Shown here one piece after another: positions 23,420 through 50,967 of a stretch of DNA of 64,000 bases. Origin of the DNA: Clavelina lepadiformis (lineage: Eukaryota; Chordata; Ascidiacea; Aplousobranchia; Clavelinidae); assembly GCF_947623445.1 (NCBI RefSeq), contig NC_135245.1:18979501-19043500 (forward strand). The letters run 5' to 3'. Position 1 is the stretch's first letter, and each line of letters starts with the position of its first letter. The position numbers and the translations under genes are program-made. The notes below the pieces were generated by a model. That model was not told the origin of the DNA. It did not search any database and saw only the letters and a program-made list of their open reading frames with translations.

Positions 23420-24529
23420 ATGGTATTTGTGCTGATTAAACTTCGCCCGTCGAAGATTAGGTTCATGCATAAAACGATAAACAGCAACTTCAGCGACGGA
23501 AAGTCAGTTAACGAAACAGTTGAGAAAATATCTTCAGGCGAAATGTCGGTGAACGATTTGCCCAAGATCAAAGTGACGAAGAAGAACGGATTTTATTACT
23601 CCTTTGACAACCGGAGGCTGTACGTCTACAGAGTGCTGGAGTTAAGAGGACTCCTGGACACTGTTGAAGTGAAAAAAGCTCCTGTTCGGTTCTTTCAGGA
23701 GGAAAGATTCACAACGGATAACAATGGGAGGTGCGTGAGGTTGGCAGTTGGACCTACTCTTCCTCATGCGTCTGCTGAGTCTCCTGCGTCTTCATCATCG
23801 GATGAAGACTGGTGAGTTAAATCGGCTTCTTCATCAGTAAAAATAAAGATCGATAGCGTTTCTGTCTCGTGTAATCATTGATATTAATTAAATTCTTGTT
23901 CCATATGAGAAAGAAGCTGATGAAAATACCTACTATTTTTATCTATTTTTTTCCACTCTTTGCATAGTAACAAAGAACTCTTGTATAAACTCTTTTCTAA
24001 CAAAATCAAGTCAGCTTTACAAAGCACTCGCCTTGATAGAACGCTATTAAGCATAAAATTCATTTTGCGTATAAGCTTACCTCGATGAAGTAACTTTCAT
24101 TAAGAAATTTGGCAAAATAAATTTAAAAGCCGTTTGCCATAGGTCGAGTGAAAGTGACGTGGATTCTCCATATTATTATGAAGATTTTGGTATCGATTAT
24201 GACGACACATACAATCATTATGACGATTTAAACGATTACTTAACAGAACTTCATCTTGGGGATGATTATGATGAAAGGTAAGATTCAAAATAATGCTTTG
24301 GCGAGTTTCAGTTATTATAGGAAAATATAATATTATTCGTGTTATGTAGGTTATACTGTATATTATTGTATTGTAAGGAAAGATTGGTGATTATAATTTG
24401 TAGGCTACACAGTTAAGTCGCATTTCTACCGGGATAAAATTTGGATTAGAAATAAAAAATTAGTCAAATCTACAACAAGTCTTACAAATTTTATTTTTCG
24501 TTTACAGTGATGATGATTTCTGCTGGTAA
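23420..24529 (+). CDS. Orphan protein with DNRRL motif and acidic, Tyr-rich tail, three exons
   Basis: Exons 23420-23811, 24143-24277 and 24508-24529, joined by GTGAGT and GTAAGA donors with phases matching exactly (549 nt, 182 residues). The N-terminal domain (about 8-85) reads PSKIRF, then SDGKSVNETVEKISSGEMSV, NDLPKIKV and FDNRRLYVYRVLELRG. I recall an IRF...DNRRLYxxR pattern with a conserved LxxGxxSxxDLPxIxV spacer from uncharacterised eukaryotic and bacterial proteins; it resembles ParB/sulfiredoxin-like folds, but that assignment is inference. The rest is low complexity: a serine run before DEDW, then many Asp and Tyr (SPYYYEDFGIDYDD) and a final SDDDFCW. No signal peptide or membrane span. 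The function is unknown. The start is the first ATG; Met16 in the same exon is an alternative. Confidence 0.75.
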
Positions 24530-25087
24530 CCAGCTACAAAGCGAGAGGACAATGCGTTGTAGATATTAAATATAATCTCTGTTTCTTGTGCAGTATAATA
24601 CATATAGATTAACTTTCCAATTTCTATTGCATTAAAAAAGCAGCAGTGACAATGCACTTAAATTTAGTCCCTACAGTATTACAGTATAGGTACTGTTTGT
24701 ATTGCATACATTCACTTTCAATGTTTTGCAAAAGTTTTTTAACATTACACGATGGTCTGTTACGATATTGTACTTTTATGCTCTTCGAGATACCCACGCA
24801 GCGTGTTTTTAAACTGACCACTTACATATTAGCCACAGCTGAAGAATAATAAGTTTAATAACCTATGGTGTTGCAGCATATTGCTGAGCCCTAGCAACAT
24901 AGGCTAATGGCAGTGTTTATTACTCTGTAGTGACACCTAGGGGTGGTTATCTACACGAATATGTTTCAAAAACGAAAAGGAAGTGTTTCAATTGCGATTA
25001 TTAAGTGAAGTTAATGGTATAACCAATAGCCTACTACACAGCCTGCAGTAATCTCAGTCATACAACTATTAATCATCAACAAAATTC

Positions 25088-25910
25088 GTGGTAAAGAAAG
25101 AATTTGACCGAGGGAAAATATCACCGGCTCATGTGCCTGCGATATTTTCCCTCCGCGCCCAGAGAGACAGACCTCAATACTGGTCAAAAACAACGAAGCA
25201 GGCTGCGACGCGTCAACAACGACCTCACACAAGGATCGGTTTTAAATCTATTCTCATGGAAAATCGAACATGATATCGTCAAAGTAAGCCAAGGTGGGCG
25301 ACGTGTTGGTCGTGTACTCGGCAAGGTAAATCAGGAAAAGTAACTTTCTGTTAAGACATCACTGCACTCCATCGGTTTGCCTCCAGAATTAGAGATTAAA
25401 GCTCAGCAAAGTCAAAACGTTCTCTGTCTCCTTCCACCTCAATAACAAGAAAATGAAACCTGAACTTGAAGTTAACACCAATGGCAGGCTTGTGCCCTTA
25501 TGTCCTGGCTCCAAATACCTCGCGGTAACTTTAGACAGAAAGCGTACCAGCGACTGAAATCAGACAAATTTGTCCCGGCTGCCCTGGAAGTGTTGGAACC
25601 AGACAAAAATTGAAGCATGAAAGCCTTGCCAGAATTTGCGACTTCATCACCGGCACCGAGTGCCATTCTACCGGACTTTCGTTTCCCAAGATGGCTAAGT
25701 CGCCTGCGAACCGGCGTCGAGGACTCTGTAGAAAAGGGAAGTGGCAAACGCACTGGCTTGTGGTCTGGCGCGAAAGGGCAAACAGCAGACCATGTTATAT
25801 GCGACTGTTCTACCTATAATGTTCTCCACGGAATAAACTGCCGGTGACTTTTAAACGACAAAAAGACCCGGTGGTTCTGTCCCAACATTTAGACCGACTC
25901 ATAGGATGAA
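25088..25910 (+). mobile_element. Decayed non-LTR retrotransposon (3' part of RT ORF)
   Basis: Fragments in shifting frames recall the C-terminal part of Jockey/CR1-like reverse transcriptase ORFs. RVNNDLTQGSVL (near 25205-25240) matches the LPQGSVL motif. LSKVKTFSVSFHLNNK followed by GRLVPLCPGSKYLAVTLDR (25399-25545) matches the region after the catalytic YADD box. LSRLRTG and QTADHVICDCSTYN (25695-25820) match the terminal Cys-His motif. Several stops and frameshifts make it inactive. Its 5' half is missing. Confidence 0.7.
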
Positions 25911-27337
25911 GAAAAATGCTAGTTTGAGAACCACTGTTAGAAGCTCGCATGATTTTGAACCCTTTTCAATAGGCCAGCGGCTAACTTAATTTATAAACAC
26001 GTTGATATTAAACTGAAAATGGGATTTGATTTAACAGTTTCATAAATAATAATCTTTGTAGAAAATTATTGGTTCACAGACAAGTCGTACGCCTGAAAAC
26101 TTATATTTAAAATGTCATTAGTTGTTGGCCAACCACTAAATTTTGTCCACTACGGTTTACCTTCAGGAAAAAGAACTCTCAAGTTCAGAGAAGATCTGAC
26201 GTAGAGAACTGATACAGTTTGTACTTTGCCCGAGAAGATGCATTCTTCTTCGGACACTGTTCTAAAAGTTATCAGAGAAGCCTTTGTAAGTATAGGAAGA
26301 AGAAACGTCATAACAAATTTTTATAATCCAGAGTAAACAACAAATTAGTTTCTGTACACGATACACATGGTAGCGAGGTACTTGCAAAAAACGCGAATAA
26401 CCTTTTCAAACATAAAGGCCGGGTCCACATAGAGTTTTCCCCGAGCGGGTCTGCGCCTGTTCCCGCGAAAAATCTCTGCACGGACCCAACCTACGCGATT
26501 CAATAAAAATTACAACAAAAGAAAAAACGCGAGGATGAATCTAACTGATGGTGATAACATTCCAAGCCAGGGGCATTATACTGCACTGGGTTCCATAGAA
26601 AATCACATTTAATAACGTTTATGAACTATTGTTGCACTTTCTCGTTCTCACATATTATTACCGGCAGCATAGATAGATTTTGATATCCGGTACCAAAAAG
26701 GCGGTGCCGCTCGCAAACCGACACACACAGGTTCATTATACGTCACAGTACATAAAACTGATTTGTCTGTAATTGAATTGTTGGAACGGGGACTTTTACA
26801 ACACTAATTGGAAGACATCTCATAAGTCGAACCAACCTCGGCTCAACAGTCCCTGCAAAGAACGCGAACATAGTCAGCAGCAGACAGAAGAAAAACAAAC
26901 GCAAAATTTGTCAGGAGCCGTTAGTAACTGGTTACGCAACAAAGTATATTAAGACGCAATGAATGGCAAGTTAGAAAACATATGGCTGGCAGTTGACAGA
27001 CTAAATCATTGCGAAACCAAAAACTGCATTAAAAACTCTTTAACTTACATAGCAGCTCAGCTACGACTACAATTATCATTGTTATGGGTGATGACGTCAT
27101 AATTGCATTAAATAGCATGCTCTGGTGATGATAATTTCCCCGCTAAAACAAAATAATCGTAATGACTGATGTCTCAATGTAGTATGGTTGTTAAAAGGTT
27201 AGGCTATGATTGTATAATTTAAGAATGGCTGATAAGTGGCAGCAATGAATACACCTCATGAGGAAGATCTGTTGAAACACTACATTCTCGATCACTGAAG
27301 TATTGAAGGGACGAAATCATCATCGTCTCTAATCAAA
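25911..27337. other. Intergenic between the retrotransposon remnant and FOXN2/3
   Basis: No gene seen. It holds the 3' flank of the FOXN2/3 gene. A GC-rich patch near 26415-26490 (GCCGGGTCCACATAGAG onward) looks like a repeat end, but I found no partner. Confidence 0.4.
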
Positions 27338-34929
<7,592 letters not shown>

Positions 34930-37900
34930 AGCAGCATTTAGAAGTAACACAATCTTAACGATAACACACTGGACAAAACAGGAGAAATATCTTAACTATT
35001 ACTGGTGAATATTTCACATATTAAAAAAGCACCTCGGTAAATCTTTAATGTTTAGAATGCTTTTCTATGCAAACACACTGGCAGTATGGTCAGTTAACAT
35101 CTGTCAGTATCACACGATTTTATTGGAGAGTGGCTCCTAGCATTTGACTAACATAGCTCCCTATTTTATAGTTCCGCTCAACCTAATTGCTCTCCAACCA
35201 TAACTCCATTAACAACGATTTTAATATCGCTCTGAGAAGCTTTTAACAGAAAGTAATAGGAAGCGTTGGCAAACCTTTTTATTTTTCATTACCACAGCGA
35301 GTTGTACAATAAGACACGAAACAGACGCCAAGACAAACAAAGATAAATTAGCAACTAAAATGAACGCCTCGCAGCTAAAATTTTATCTGAACTCATGGAG
35401 AGTAAGGTTGACCGTGCTTCGCACATAAAAGGGCGGGTGGCGTAAAAGAAACAGTGACGGTGGTGGCTCTGAAGTCGTGTCAAACTTTACACCACCCCAG
35501 GCCATTTCCTGTTGTTACGTTTCACGTTGCCTTGGTAACCTTAAAAGCAGCCAAGCGCGCATTCCTCGTTAGAAGTAGCGATTTAATTTTTGGCAACCAG
35601 TATTGCGCGAACTCATCGTGACAATCCAGTGTACAGGCGCCGATTACACTGCTACTAGTATTCGAAAACACGATACTTGGACGGCTGCTTTCGTGGAAAT
35701 TTGCGATAAATTTTTTAAACGCTAAACACAATTCTTGATAAAAACATAAATCCTACGAATGGCATAACACCAGAAAGTAAGGCACGGAATACGGCAATAC
35801 ATCAGCCATAGTAGCTGTTCTAAGAGGTTACCAACATGTTAGGATCAACCTGCAATCGCGTCGTCTGCCTATCTCAAAAATCTTTAAATGAACCTCGGCG
35901 GTATTCCGCTTCGTAATAATTACATAATAAAAACTTAATGCTTTTGGTTATTGGCTTCTTGTGTGTAATTCTAATCCAGAATTTTAAATAACATCCAGCA
36001 CTGTAAAAATCTTTAAAAGTGGCCTAGACGTCTTATGGGAGAATAACACTGACTCTTTTATTTTCTTTCAAAACCAACTTGACGTAATTTCCCGCCGAGA
36101 TCTCAGGTCGATCGAATTACCTTAATAATATCCACTACAGATGAACAAAACAGAGTTTAAACTACATCTTCGTGCCGCTGTAGAACTTAAAAGACGTCAA
36201 TGCTTGTCTAAACTTAACGCTAGATTGGTTAATAATAAGTGTTGCGTAGAAATACGTCACAATGGCAGACGAATCGCCTGAAGCTCCTTTAAAACAAGGC
36301 CTATACGTCAGCATTAAAAACTCGGCATTGAAACGCATCGGTGCTTCTGAACCTAGGGGCAGAACAACCGAACTATGGCTTTCTTACCCATAGCTAAGGG
36401 TTTGCTTTTACAGCAACTATATACATGAAAAGTTCTGTCTCTAATTAATACATGATTGTTTCAATTTAAAAAATAGGCATAACCACGCATACTCAGTACT
36501 CGAACTGTTTAAAAAAAAACTTAAAAAATATTCGCTAATAGCAATTTCAACGACAAGCGACTACACCGTGAAGCCAACTTTACCAGGAATACTCCTTACT
36601 GTTCCATCATGCAGGAGAAACGAAACAGGTGCTGGCAAGTTTATAAACTTTATCGCAAAACAAATACAAAACTAAACCGCTGTTCGAATTTCGGGATGAT
36701 ACGGGAACATAGCACATGGCGCTGAGAAATTAGAAGTCAAACTCGGGCCTGCTTCTTCGCACCTCTTCGTCTAATCTAGTTCGAAGCTTTAAAGTAAACC
36801 GAAAAAATGGAATTATGGGGGGTTCGAGGCATAAAAATGTTGCACGTAAATAGCAATGACAATTCAAAGTTTGTTTACATAAAATTTCGAAACCTCAAAA
36901 ACAAGCTCAAAAAAGTATTTCTGATTAAGAAACTGCAAAGAAAGCAAAATCGCATCACTGCGACAATAGAGCAGTATGAAGTAATTGGCGGATAATCATT
37001 ACTAATCCAGAACGAACAAAGATGATCTCACGACGTCACGCTGACAAAAGCGATGACCAGGCTTGCAAAACACCACTTGACCTGTAAAAAGTCTTTGTTC
37101 CGCCAAGCTACGTCGGGTCGCTTAAAATGACTTACTTCTACCCCTGGCTCAATCGCGAACCTTAAAAGCAAGATAAAATTTGATTTAATCTGATCGCATA
37201 AAATTTTAATAAACGAGTTTTATCAAACCCGCATTTTCGCTTTGACCACATTAAAAAAAAACAGCGCTAAATCAACCAGTGTTCCACTTACTACAGCTTA
37301 ACTACAGCACTTTAAAAATCTGATGCAACCGCCCGCTCGTGCCAACGTTAATCTAAACAAAAAGCCCAACGTATGCATGATGTCAGCGTCGCTATAGTAA
37401 CAGGCAATCGTTGCTGGGGCAACGGTCGCAATCGTTTCCTGTACAACAGTGACAGAGGGCTTATTTCTCTAAATGCGTCAGGAAATGCGCGTACAGTGAG
37501 CAGAAAGCAACAGGCTTTCTGAGTTGGCTCGTCGGCCAAATAGCGCTTGCGTGTGCGAGTCGACGGTACGTGTTAAAAGATAAAGGACTACTTTTCTTTC
37601 TTATGTAATGCCATGCACAAATTGCATGGGCAGCAATGCTGAAGACTGGCCACTAGACAATAACAGTTTGATGGCTGTTACTTTTACGGTTTATTAGGTG
37701 ACAAAGTTGCTGACACAATTAACAATCGTGTTAATTAGATTAACAGCAACTAAACTTTGATCATTAGAAAGGTTACAAACAGAGTTTCAAAAATTTAATG
37801 CGTTTATCTTTGCAAATATTCCAATATTAACGTTTTTAAAACTGGCGTAAAGCTGTGTCCACTGACTATCGCAAGCATAAACAAAACCAATTACTTTGAA

Positions 37901-40830
37901 AACAATGTGACAGCATTATTATCTACAATTTACACTATGTACTGTATATACATATATACCTTACTCAATTCACAAATGATGTGCATCTAAGTGGCATTGT
38001 GTATGTAACTAAACAACATCACTGGTAAAACATTAAGGTCACAAGTTGCAAAGTAGGCAAAAGTTTTGTGGAAATGATAGTGCAAAAATTTGAAGAGAGG
38101 ATAGAGCCCGCAAACAACACCAGATAAGGATCCATTTGACAAGAGGCCTACAAACAAAGCTTAAGGGTGATATTAGTTCAGTGTCTTTGGGAAAGATAAC
38201 TTGACACATCACAACTGCTAATAATGAATGACTAATTATAACTCCACTAGACATTGTTTAATTTCCTTATCTTCACATTATTAACTTAGGCATCCAGTAT
38301 AGCCTACTATATTTGCATTGATACTAAATTATCTTTGCGCTTACTACGACTGTGCAAAAAGAAGAAATCACGGATATATATCTGATCAAAAGTGTTTAAT
38401 TATGAATAAAATATGCCAAAATATTCTGAGCATATAAGCAAGATGCAAATGCTGGATGGATGCAAACAAAAACATTATATACATATAATAACAGGACAAC
38501 CATAATGAAGAAAAACTGAACAGAGGCTACACACATTCTTGCCAGTTTTTTTTTTAAGAAGACTAGGCCGCAGCTACATGCATCTAATCAAGCCCAGACA
38601 CCTTTGACAAACACAATATATGTATATATACTTGCGCATATTAAAATATGCCAATTACAGTATTTTCGCAATAATACTGCAGCATGTTACCCAAAGTTTT
38701 TCTATCTAACGAGTAGATCTGTTATACCAGTTTATAAAACATCTTAATCTATTATGATTATACATTCATATCCTGACATACATTATATCCTGACTTACTA
38801 AATATATAAAACATTTATTTATATAGGGTGTAAAAATAAGTGTATGTTTTATGCTTTTTTAAAATCTTAACAAAACTGTAACTGTAAATAATATAAAATA
38901 TATTACATATAGAAAATATGCATTTAAATTTAAGCATTTTATAAATCCAGAAAACTACTTAAAAGCAGACAAAAAAGTACAGCAGTGAAATGATAAGCGA
39001 GTAACACAGGTTTAGGCGGGATGTACTGAAACATCCACCTTGTATTTCTTTATTATAAATTGGTGTTCGAGCAAAAAACTTTGCCTAGTTTCTATAAATC
39101 TATATGAGCATGAAAAAAGTCGGTGTGAATGCGGATAGGTCTCATTCCACTACAGACAAAAAATAATTTAAGCAAGTGAAAACTATGTAGGCTACAGCCT
39201 ATGGAGCCATAAGTAGTTGAGCTTATGAGAAATATACAAAGTTAACGGACCGCAGCAGCCAATTGTCTGAAGAATGACTTTAACTGAATGTATCTTTGCA
39301 CCAGTTTTCCATTAATCTTTTAGAATGAGCAGACTGGAAATTGGGTATCATGGCCTATGGTATATATTTTTCTCCATTAACTATGCACCATGTAGAAACA
39401 TAGTGGAAATTGTGGCACAATCATGCATTACAGTCTGTCATTAACACAAAGACTTGTCTGACTTAACACCACTGACTTGTAAAAGGTGGTCTCTTGTACT
39501 TTTGCATTCCAACTTAAAGGTTCTTCAATACTCGAGCCTGATATGGGAGAATAGAAGTAAAAGCTTGCTGACTGCTGGCTTGTTAAATACTCATTCGCCC
39601 TGCTGGAAAGTTTGCTTTTACAGTGCCGGATAATAAACGTAATGTCAAATAAATGTAATGTCAAAATTTGTCTAATATACAAGTGCACAACCACAGGATG
39701 CCTTTGCATACTAGACCCCGGCTACTGAAATTGTGACCTCATCTGATTGTGCACTTGTATACAAGACCCAAAATTTACGCCACGCCAATGTAATGCTTAT
39801 CATATAAAATATAGGGCGAAATGGCAAAAATAATTGGCACAGAAACCAACTTTCTGGAGTGCAAACTTTCCAGTAGGATTATTAGCCTTAACAGAGAATT
39901 GAGGCTCAAGTACATGCCATCACACCAAATGTGGGTGTCTGCACACATAATTTCTTCTTTAAAATTGCCATACTTCTCTTTCTAAACCGTGAGTAGGAAA
40001 AAAAATTTATTGCACAATGAAAGAGCGTTCATTGTTGTTGACAATTCATAAATCGGGAAAAAATCACAGTGAAAAACAAGAACTTACACGGTTTAAAACG
40101 TGCAAGTTGGCTATAAAACTGTAATATAATTGTGATAGGCCTATAGTACGTTGCTGTATACCCTAACGCTTCAGGCAGATTTGCATAGGCTATACAATAC
40201 GGTACACAAATATGACAGACTGAGACTGTGACATAGCCTATAGCCCTATAGACAGAGATAAACCATACCGTACTCAAGTTGACAATTTCACATAGTGTTC
40301 TGATAGATTAAGTCAAAACCTACAAAAAGTAGCCTAATTCAACGCGCGAGCAAGCAACTTCTGTTTCGCTAGTGTAAGCTGCAGTACAGAAACAATATGT
40401 ACAGTACCTACGTTTTCACCATCGTTGTAGCAACCTTCAACCCCTACTTCTTTCGCGCGACTACGAAAATCTGCATCCAGGATGGAAAATAAATGACGTC
40501 ATATTGAAATCACGTGGTAATTTGGCATAGAAATCGTAGAAAAGAATGGAAGTGCTGGGATGTGAATATTTAAATTAAAACTCATTCATGATTGTTATCG
40601 AATTGATAACAAAACACATAAATCCTTAAAAAATCGCAAAATCGGTAGTCTTTCTTATAATTCTCGTAATTCTGTCAAAAAATAGCATATTTTTCTATAA
40701 ACATAGATTTCAATTGCGCAATAATAGCTGCGGGGTTTGCTGCGAGATTGCTAAATAGAGACAGACTGCAAAAACTAATTAACTAATTAATAGAAATGAG
40801 GCGGCGAATTTCTTTCGTTTTTCTTTTTCT
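34930..40830. other. Intergenic region upstream of FOXN2/3
   Basis: Nearly 6 kb without a supported exon on either strand. It presumably includes the FOXN2/3 promoter. It is AT-rich, with TATA-like microsatellite patches near 37940-37960 and 38610-38630. Confidence 0.5.
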
Positions 40831-40835
40831 GACAG

Positions 40836-40842
40836 TATAAAT
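40836..40842 (+). promoter_or_regulatory. Candidate TATA box
   Basis: TATAAAT lies 64 nt upstream of the ATG of the signal-peptide exon at 40906, which allows a start site about 30 nt downstream and a short leader. Confidence 0.4.
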
Positions 40843-40905
40843 GGAGCACAAAAACACATTTTTGAATACGTCACTGAAAGTTGCTATTACTTTGCTTTAG
40901 TTTTA

Positions 40906-40989
40906 ATGTTGCTCGTGTTTGTGTTAGGTTTGAGTTTACTGGCAAGATTGGCAATTGCCACATGCCCGCACTTTGTAGGGCCCAAGCAA
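40906..40989 (+). CDS. Candidate first exon of a secreted protein
   Basis: 28 codons open with MLLVFVLGLSLLARLAIA, a textbook signal peptide, followed by TCPHFVGPKQ. The exon ends at a consensus GTGAGT donor in phase 0 (40990-40995), and a TATA-like box lies 64 nt upstream of the ATG. I could not identify downstream exons before 43 kb, so this may be a decayed first exon or a gene whose later exons are short and unfamiliar. Confidence 0.4.
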
Positions 40990-41439
40990 GTGAGTTATTC
41001 AGCTGAAAACGTATTCATTTTTAAATTTCTATAGTCAGCTTTAAAACAGCTTAAAATGTTTGGTTATTTGACACTGGCCCCGCAGTTGGTTAATTCGGCC
41101 AAGCTTTTCTGTAAATACGATTCAAGTTAGCCGTAATCGTGTTTCAGAAACAGATTAGTAATATAGGTATGTAGGTTATATAGCGTGAGTGTTCGCTATT
41201 ACGCAATTCTTGAGAATCTCTGGGTACAGCGTGTTCAAAAACGTATATCTAAGCAAATTTATTTTGGCGCATGGAGTAGTGCTATTGAACTATCTCAGTT
41301 ACCGAGCTAGCCTTGTGTAAGTGGACACTAACTTTTTCATTTATTTTTTGATTTTATATAGATTCCCGAATTTCGATTTGTTCACCATGACTACTGAACA
41401 GGAGCAAAGCGTAGTTTGTGCCTTGTTCGCTAGCAGAGG

Positions 41440-41550
41440 TCGACAGCGTAAGCACAACTGCCACTAGGTATCGATCACGGGTTGTATTATTGAGAACCCA
41501 TCGCTTTAACCACTCCGCTACCGAACCCACACATGGACCTGTACCCTGTT
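41440..41550 (-). repeat. tRNA-derived SINE fragment
   Basis: On the minus strand an A-box-like stretch (GGTAGCGGAGTGGTTAAAGC) precedes a B-box-like GTGATCGATACC with tRNA-Ser/Leu-like spacing. It translates to a GSVAEWLKRW peptide, which I recall from other tRNA-derived SINEs. Confidence 0.5.
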
Positions 41551-41952
41551 TTTTGTACTTATAGATTTTGAATCTCGAAGAATTGTTTGAAATACATTGC
41601 ATGTCATTCAAATTGTACAACAAATACAAACAGGTGAGCTTTAAAGAAACAATGCATAAGTATCAGCAAGAAAAATGAATCAAAAAGATACCAAAAGCAT
41701 TAACAAACAGTTTTCACACCCACGAGAAAAAAATATGTTGACAAGGCAAAGTAACTTCATATTACAGTTTGTAAACAGCGAAGCAAGCGTTTTTAAGAGT
41801 TTGAAACTGGTAATTCCAAACAAAGTAAGCTATCAGTCAAAAATACAATGTGGCAGTCCTCAGAGGATGTATGAAAATTGACTGTGCAAGACTCTTGTGG
41901 ACACCAGCAGCCTGGCACTGTTGGATACAACATGGACTGCACCGGAAGAAAG

Positions 41953-42156
41953 TTAACAGCATGGTTTTTGAAGCTTTGTGTGTGCTGTCTTCTTTAATAA
42001 GGGGAGTCGACTTTTTACTTTGATTTTTTTGTCCGCCTTTCCCAGTAACAGCCACACCCCAATTGCGGCCAATATGATAAAAATGTTGATAATTATGACC
42101 AGAATGGCTAAACCAAACGTCGGGTTCATGATGAAATTTAATTTATCATTGAGCAT
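41953..42156 (-). CDS. Possible small single-pass membrane protein (67 aa)
   Basis: The ORF starts MLNDKLNFIMNP. It has one strong hydrophobic span of about 22 residues (GLAILVIIINIFIILAAIGV then WLLLG), then a Lys-rich tail (KADKKIKVKSRLPLLKK) that would face the cytosol under the positive-inside rule. The frame is open further 5' but without an ATG. A TTTTGTGTCAG acceptor-like site lies about 20 nt upstream of the ATG, so an upstream or trans-spliced leader is possible. No homologue recognised. It could be a chance ORF. Confidence 0.4.
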   Translation of the reverse strand: MLNDKLNFIMNPTFGLAILVIIINIFIILAAIGVWLLLGKADKKIKVKSRLPLLKKTAHTKLQKPCC

Positions 42157-43102
42157 TTCGATCGTGATTTCTGATGCTGACACAAAACGTCAACAAATTA
42201 AAATTACGAAACACGTATCCAAAATTTTCTAAGTTACCAACACTCGTTCACTACAACTCTTTAGTTCCCTGCTTTTCTTTCTCTCTATTCTTGTTGAAAC
42301 AAGCTTGTTTAAATTAAGCACTTACAGGCCACAGCAGTGGAATTTGCGAAGTGAGGGCGCTTACGGATCATCGCTAATTGCCGTTTTAATAACAATAGCG
42401 GTTTGTAGCCTATTTTAGAAGGAAGCGCGTCAAACAATTCATTCTGTTCGTAATCGTACTGTCGTTTCCTTTTAAATGCACACGTCATGGAGATTTGCAG
42501 TATGTATCGTCACAATTTATGGTCTCAGTAAAAGATTTTGTTCGTTCTAAGACGAGTAACTTATGAATAAGGCAGATTAGCCTTAACAAGGAAAATCTAT
42601 AAAATGATGAAGGTATATTTCTTATAACGTGCTCTATGCGCTTGTTTAAGAAAAAACTCCACAAATTTAGGGGCTTTCAGGGGTGTTTAATTCTACAAAA
42701 AACACAATAACTGAAGAGATGGCATTATGCGAAAGAAGACAACACTAAACACAATCTTGTTGCTGCAACTGAATTCACAAAATACAGAAGAATTGCACAG
42801 GTCCAGAACGCAATCACAAGATCCAACAGGTAGAGACTAAAATATGAAAGCATGTTGACCTTTTCCGTAGTTATTGCAATTTTCTGTTTGAAGAGTGTAC
42901 GGATTCGCAGAACAGCTTAAAGTAGCGGTCTCACAAGGAAAATACTGAGTGTTATCATGAGTTATCTTTCAAAGAATCACGATTTATCACGAAAAAACGA
43001 TTTTGTGTACAAGAGGAATAAGAAATATTTTTCTACGCTATGACTTAATACACAAACTAAAGAAAATTAATATGGCTTAACAAGATATGCAAAGGTGACA
43101 TC
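42157..43102. other. Intergenic, 3' of the HUNK gene
   Basis: No supported coding or RNA feature was found. Confidence 0.5.
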
Positions 43103-43108
43103 TTTATT
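43103..43108 (-). promoter_or_regulatory. Polyadenylation signal of the HUNK gene
   Basis: AATAAA on the minus strand, 105 nt past the stop codon at 43214-43216. Confidence 0.55.
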
Positions 43109-43213
43109 GTTTTATAGTCATTTTGAAACGACAATAAGATGTCAAAGTGCTTTGTTTTCGTTCCCTTGACCATCCTATGACCGATCACTGAATGCTTTCC
43201 TCACAGTACAAGT

Positions 43214-50967
<7,754 letters not shown>

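Noticed and set aside
36807..36995. Basic plus-strand ORF of 62 codons
   Set aside because: AT-rich Lys/Asn composition expected by chance in this sequence and no supporting context.
40029..40277. Minus-strand ORF MSTVWFISVYRAIGYV...
   Set aside because: No recognisable domain, no clear splice partners; composition is typical of chance ORFs.
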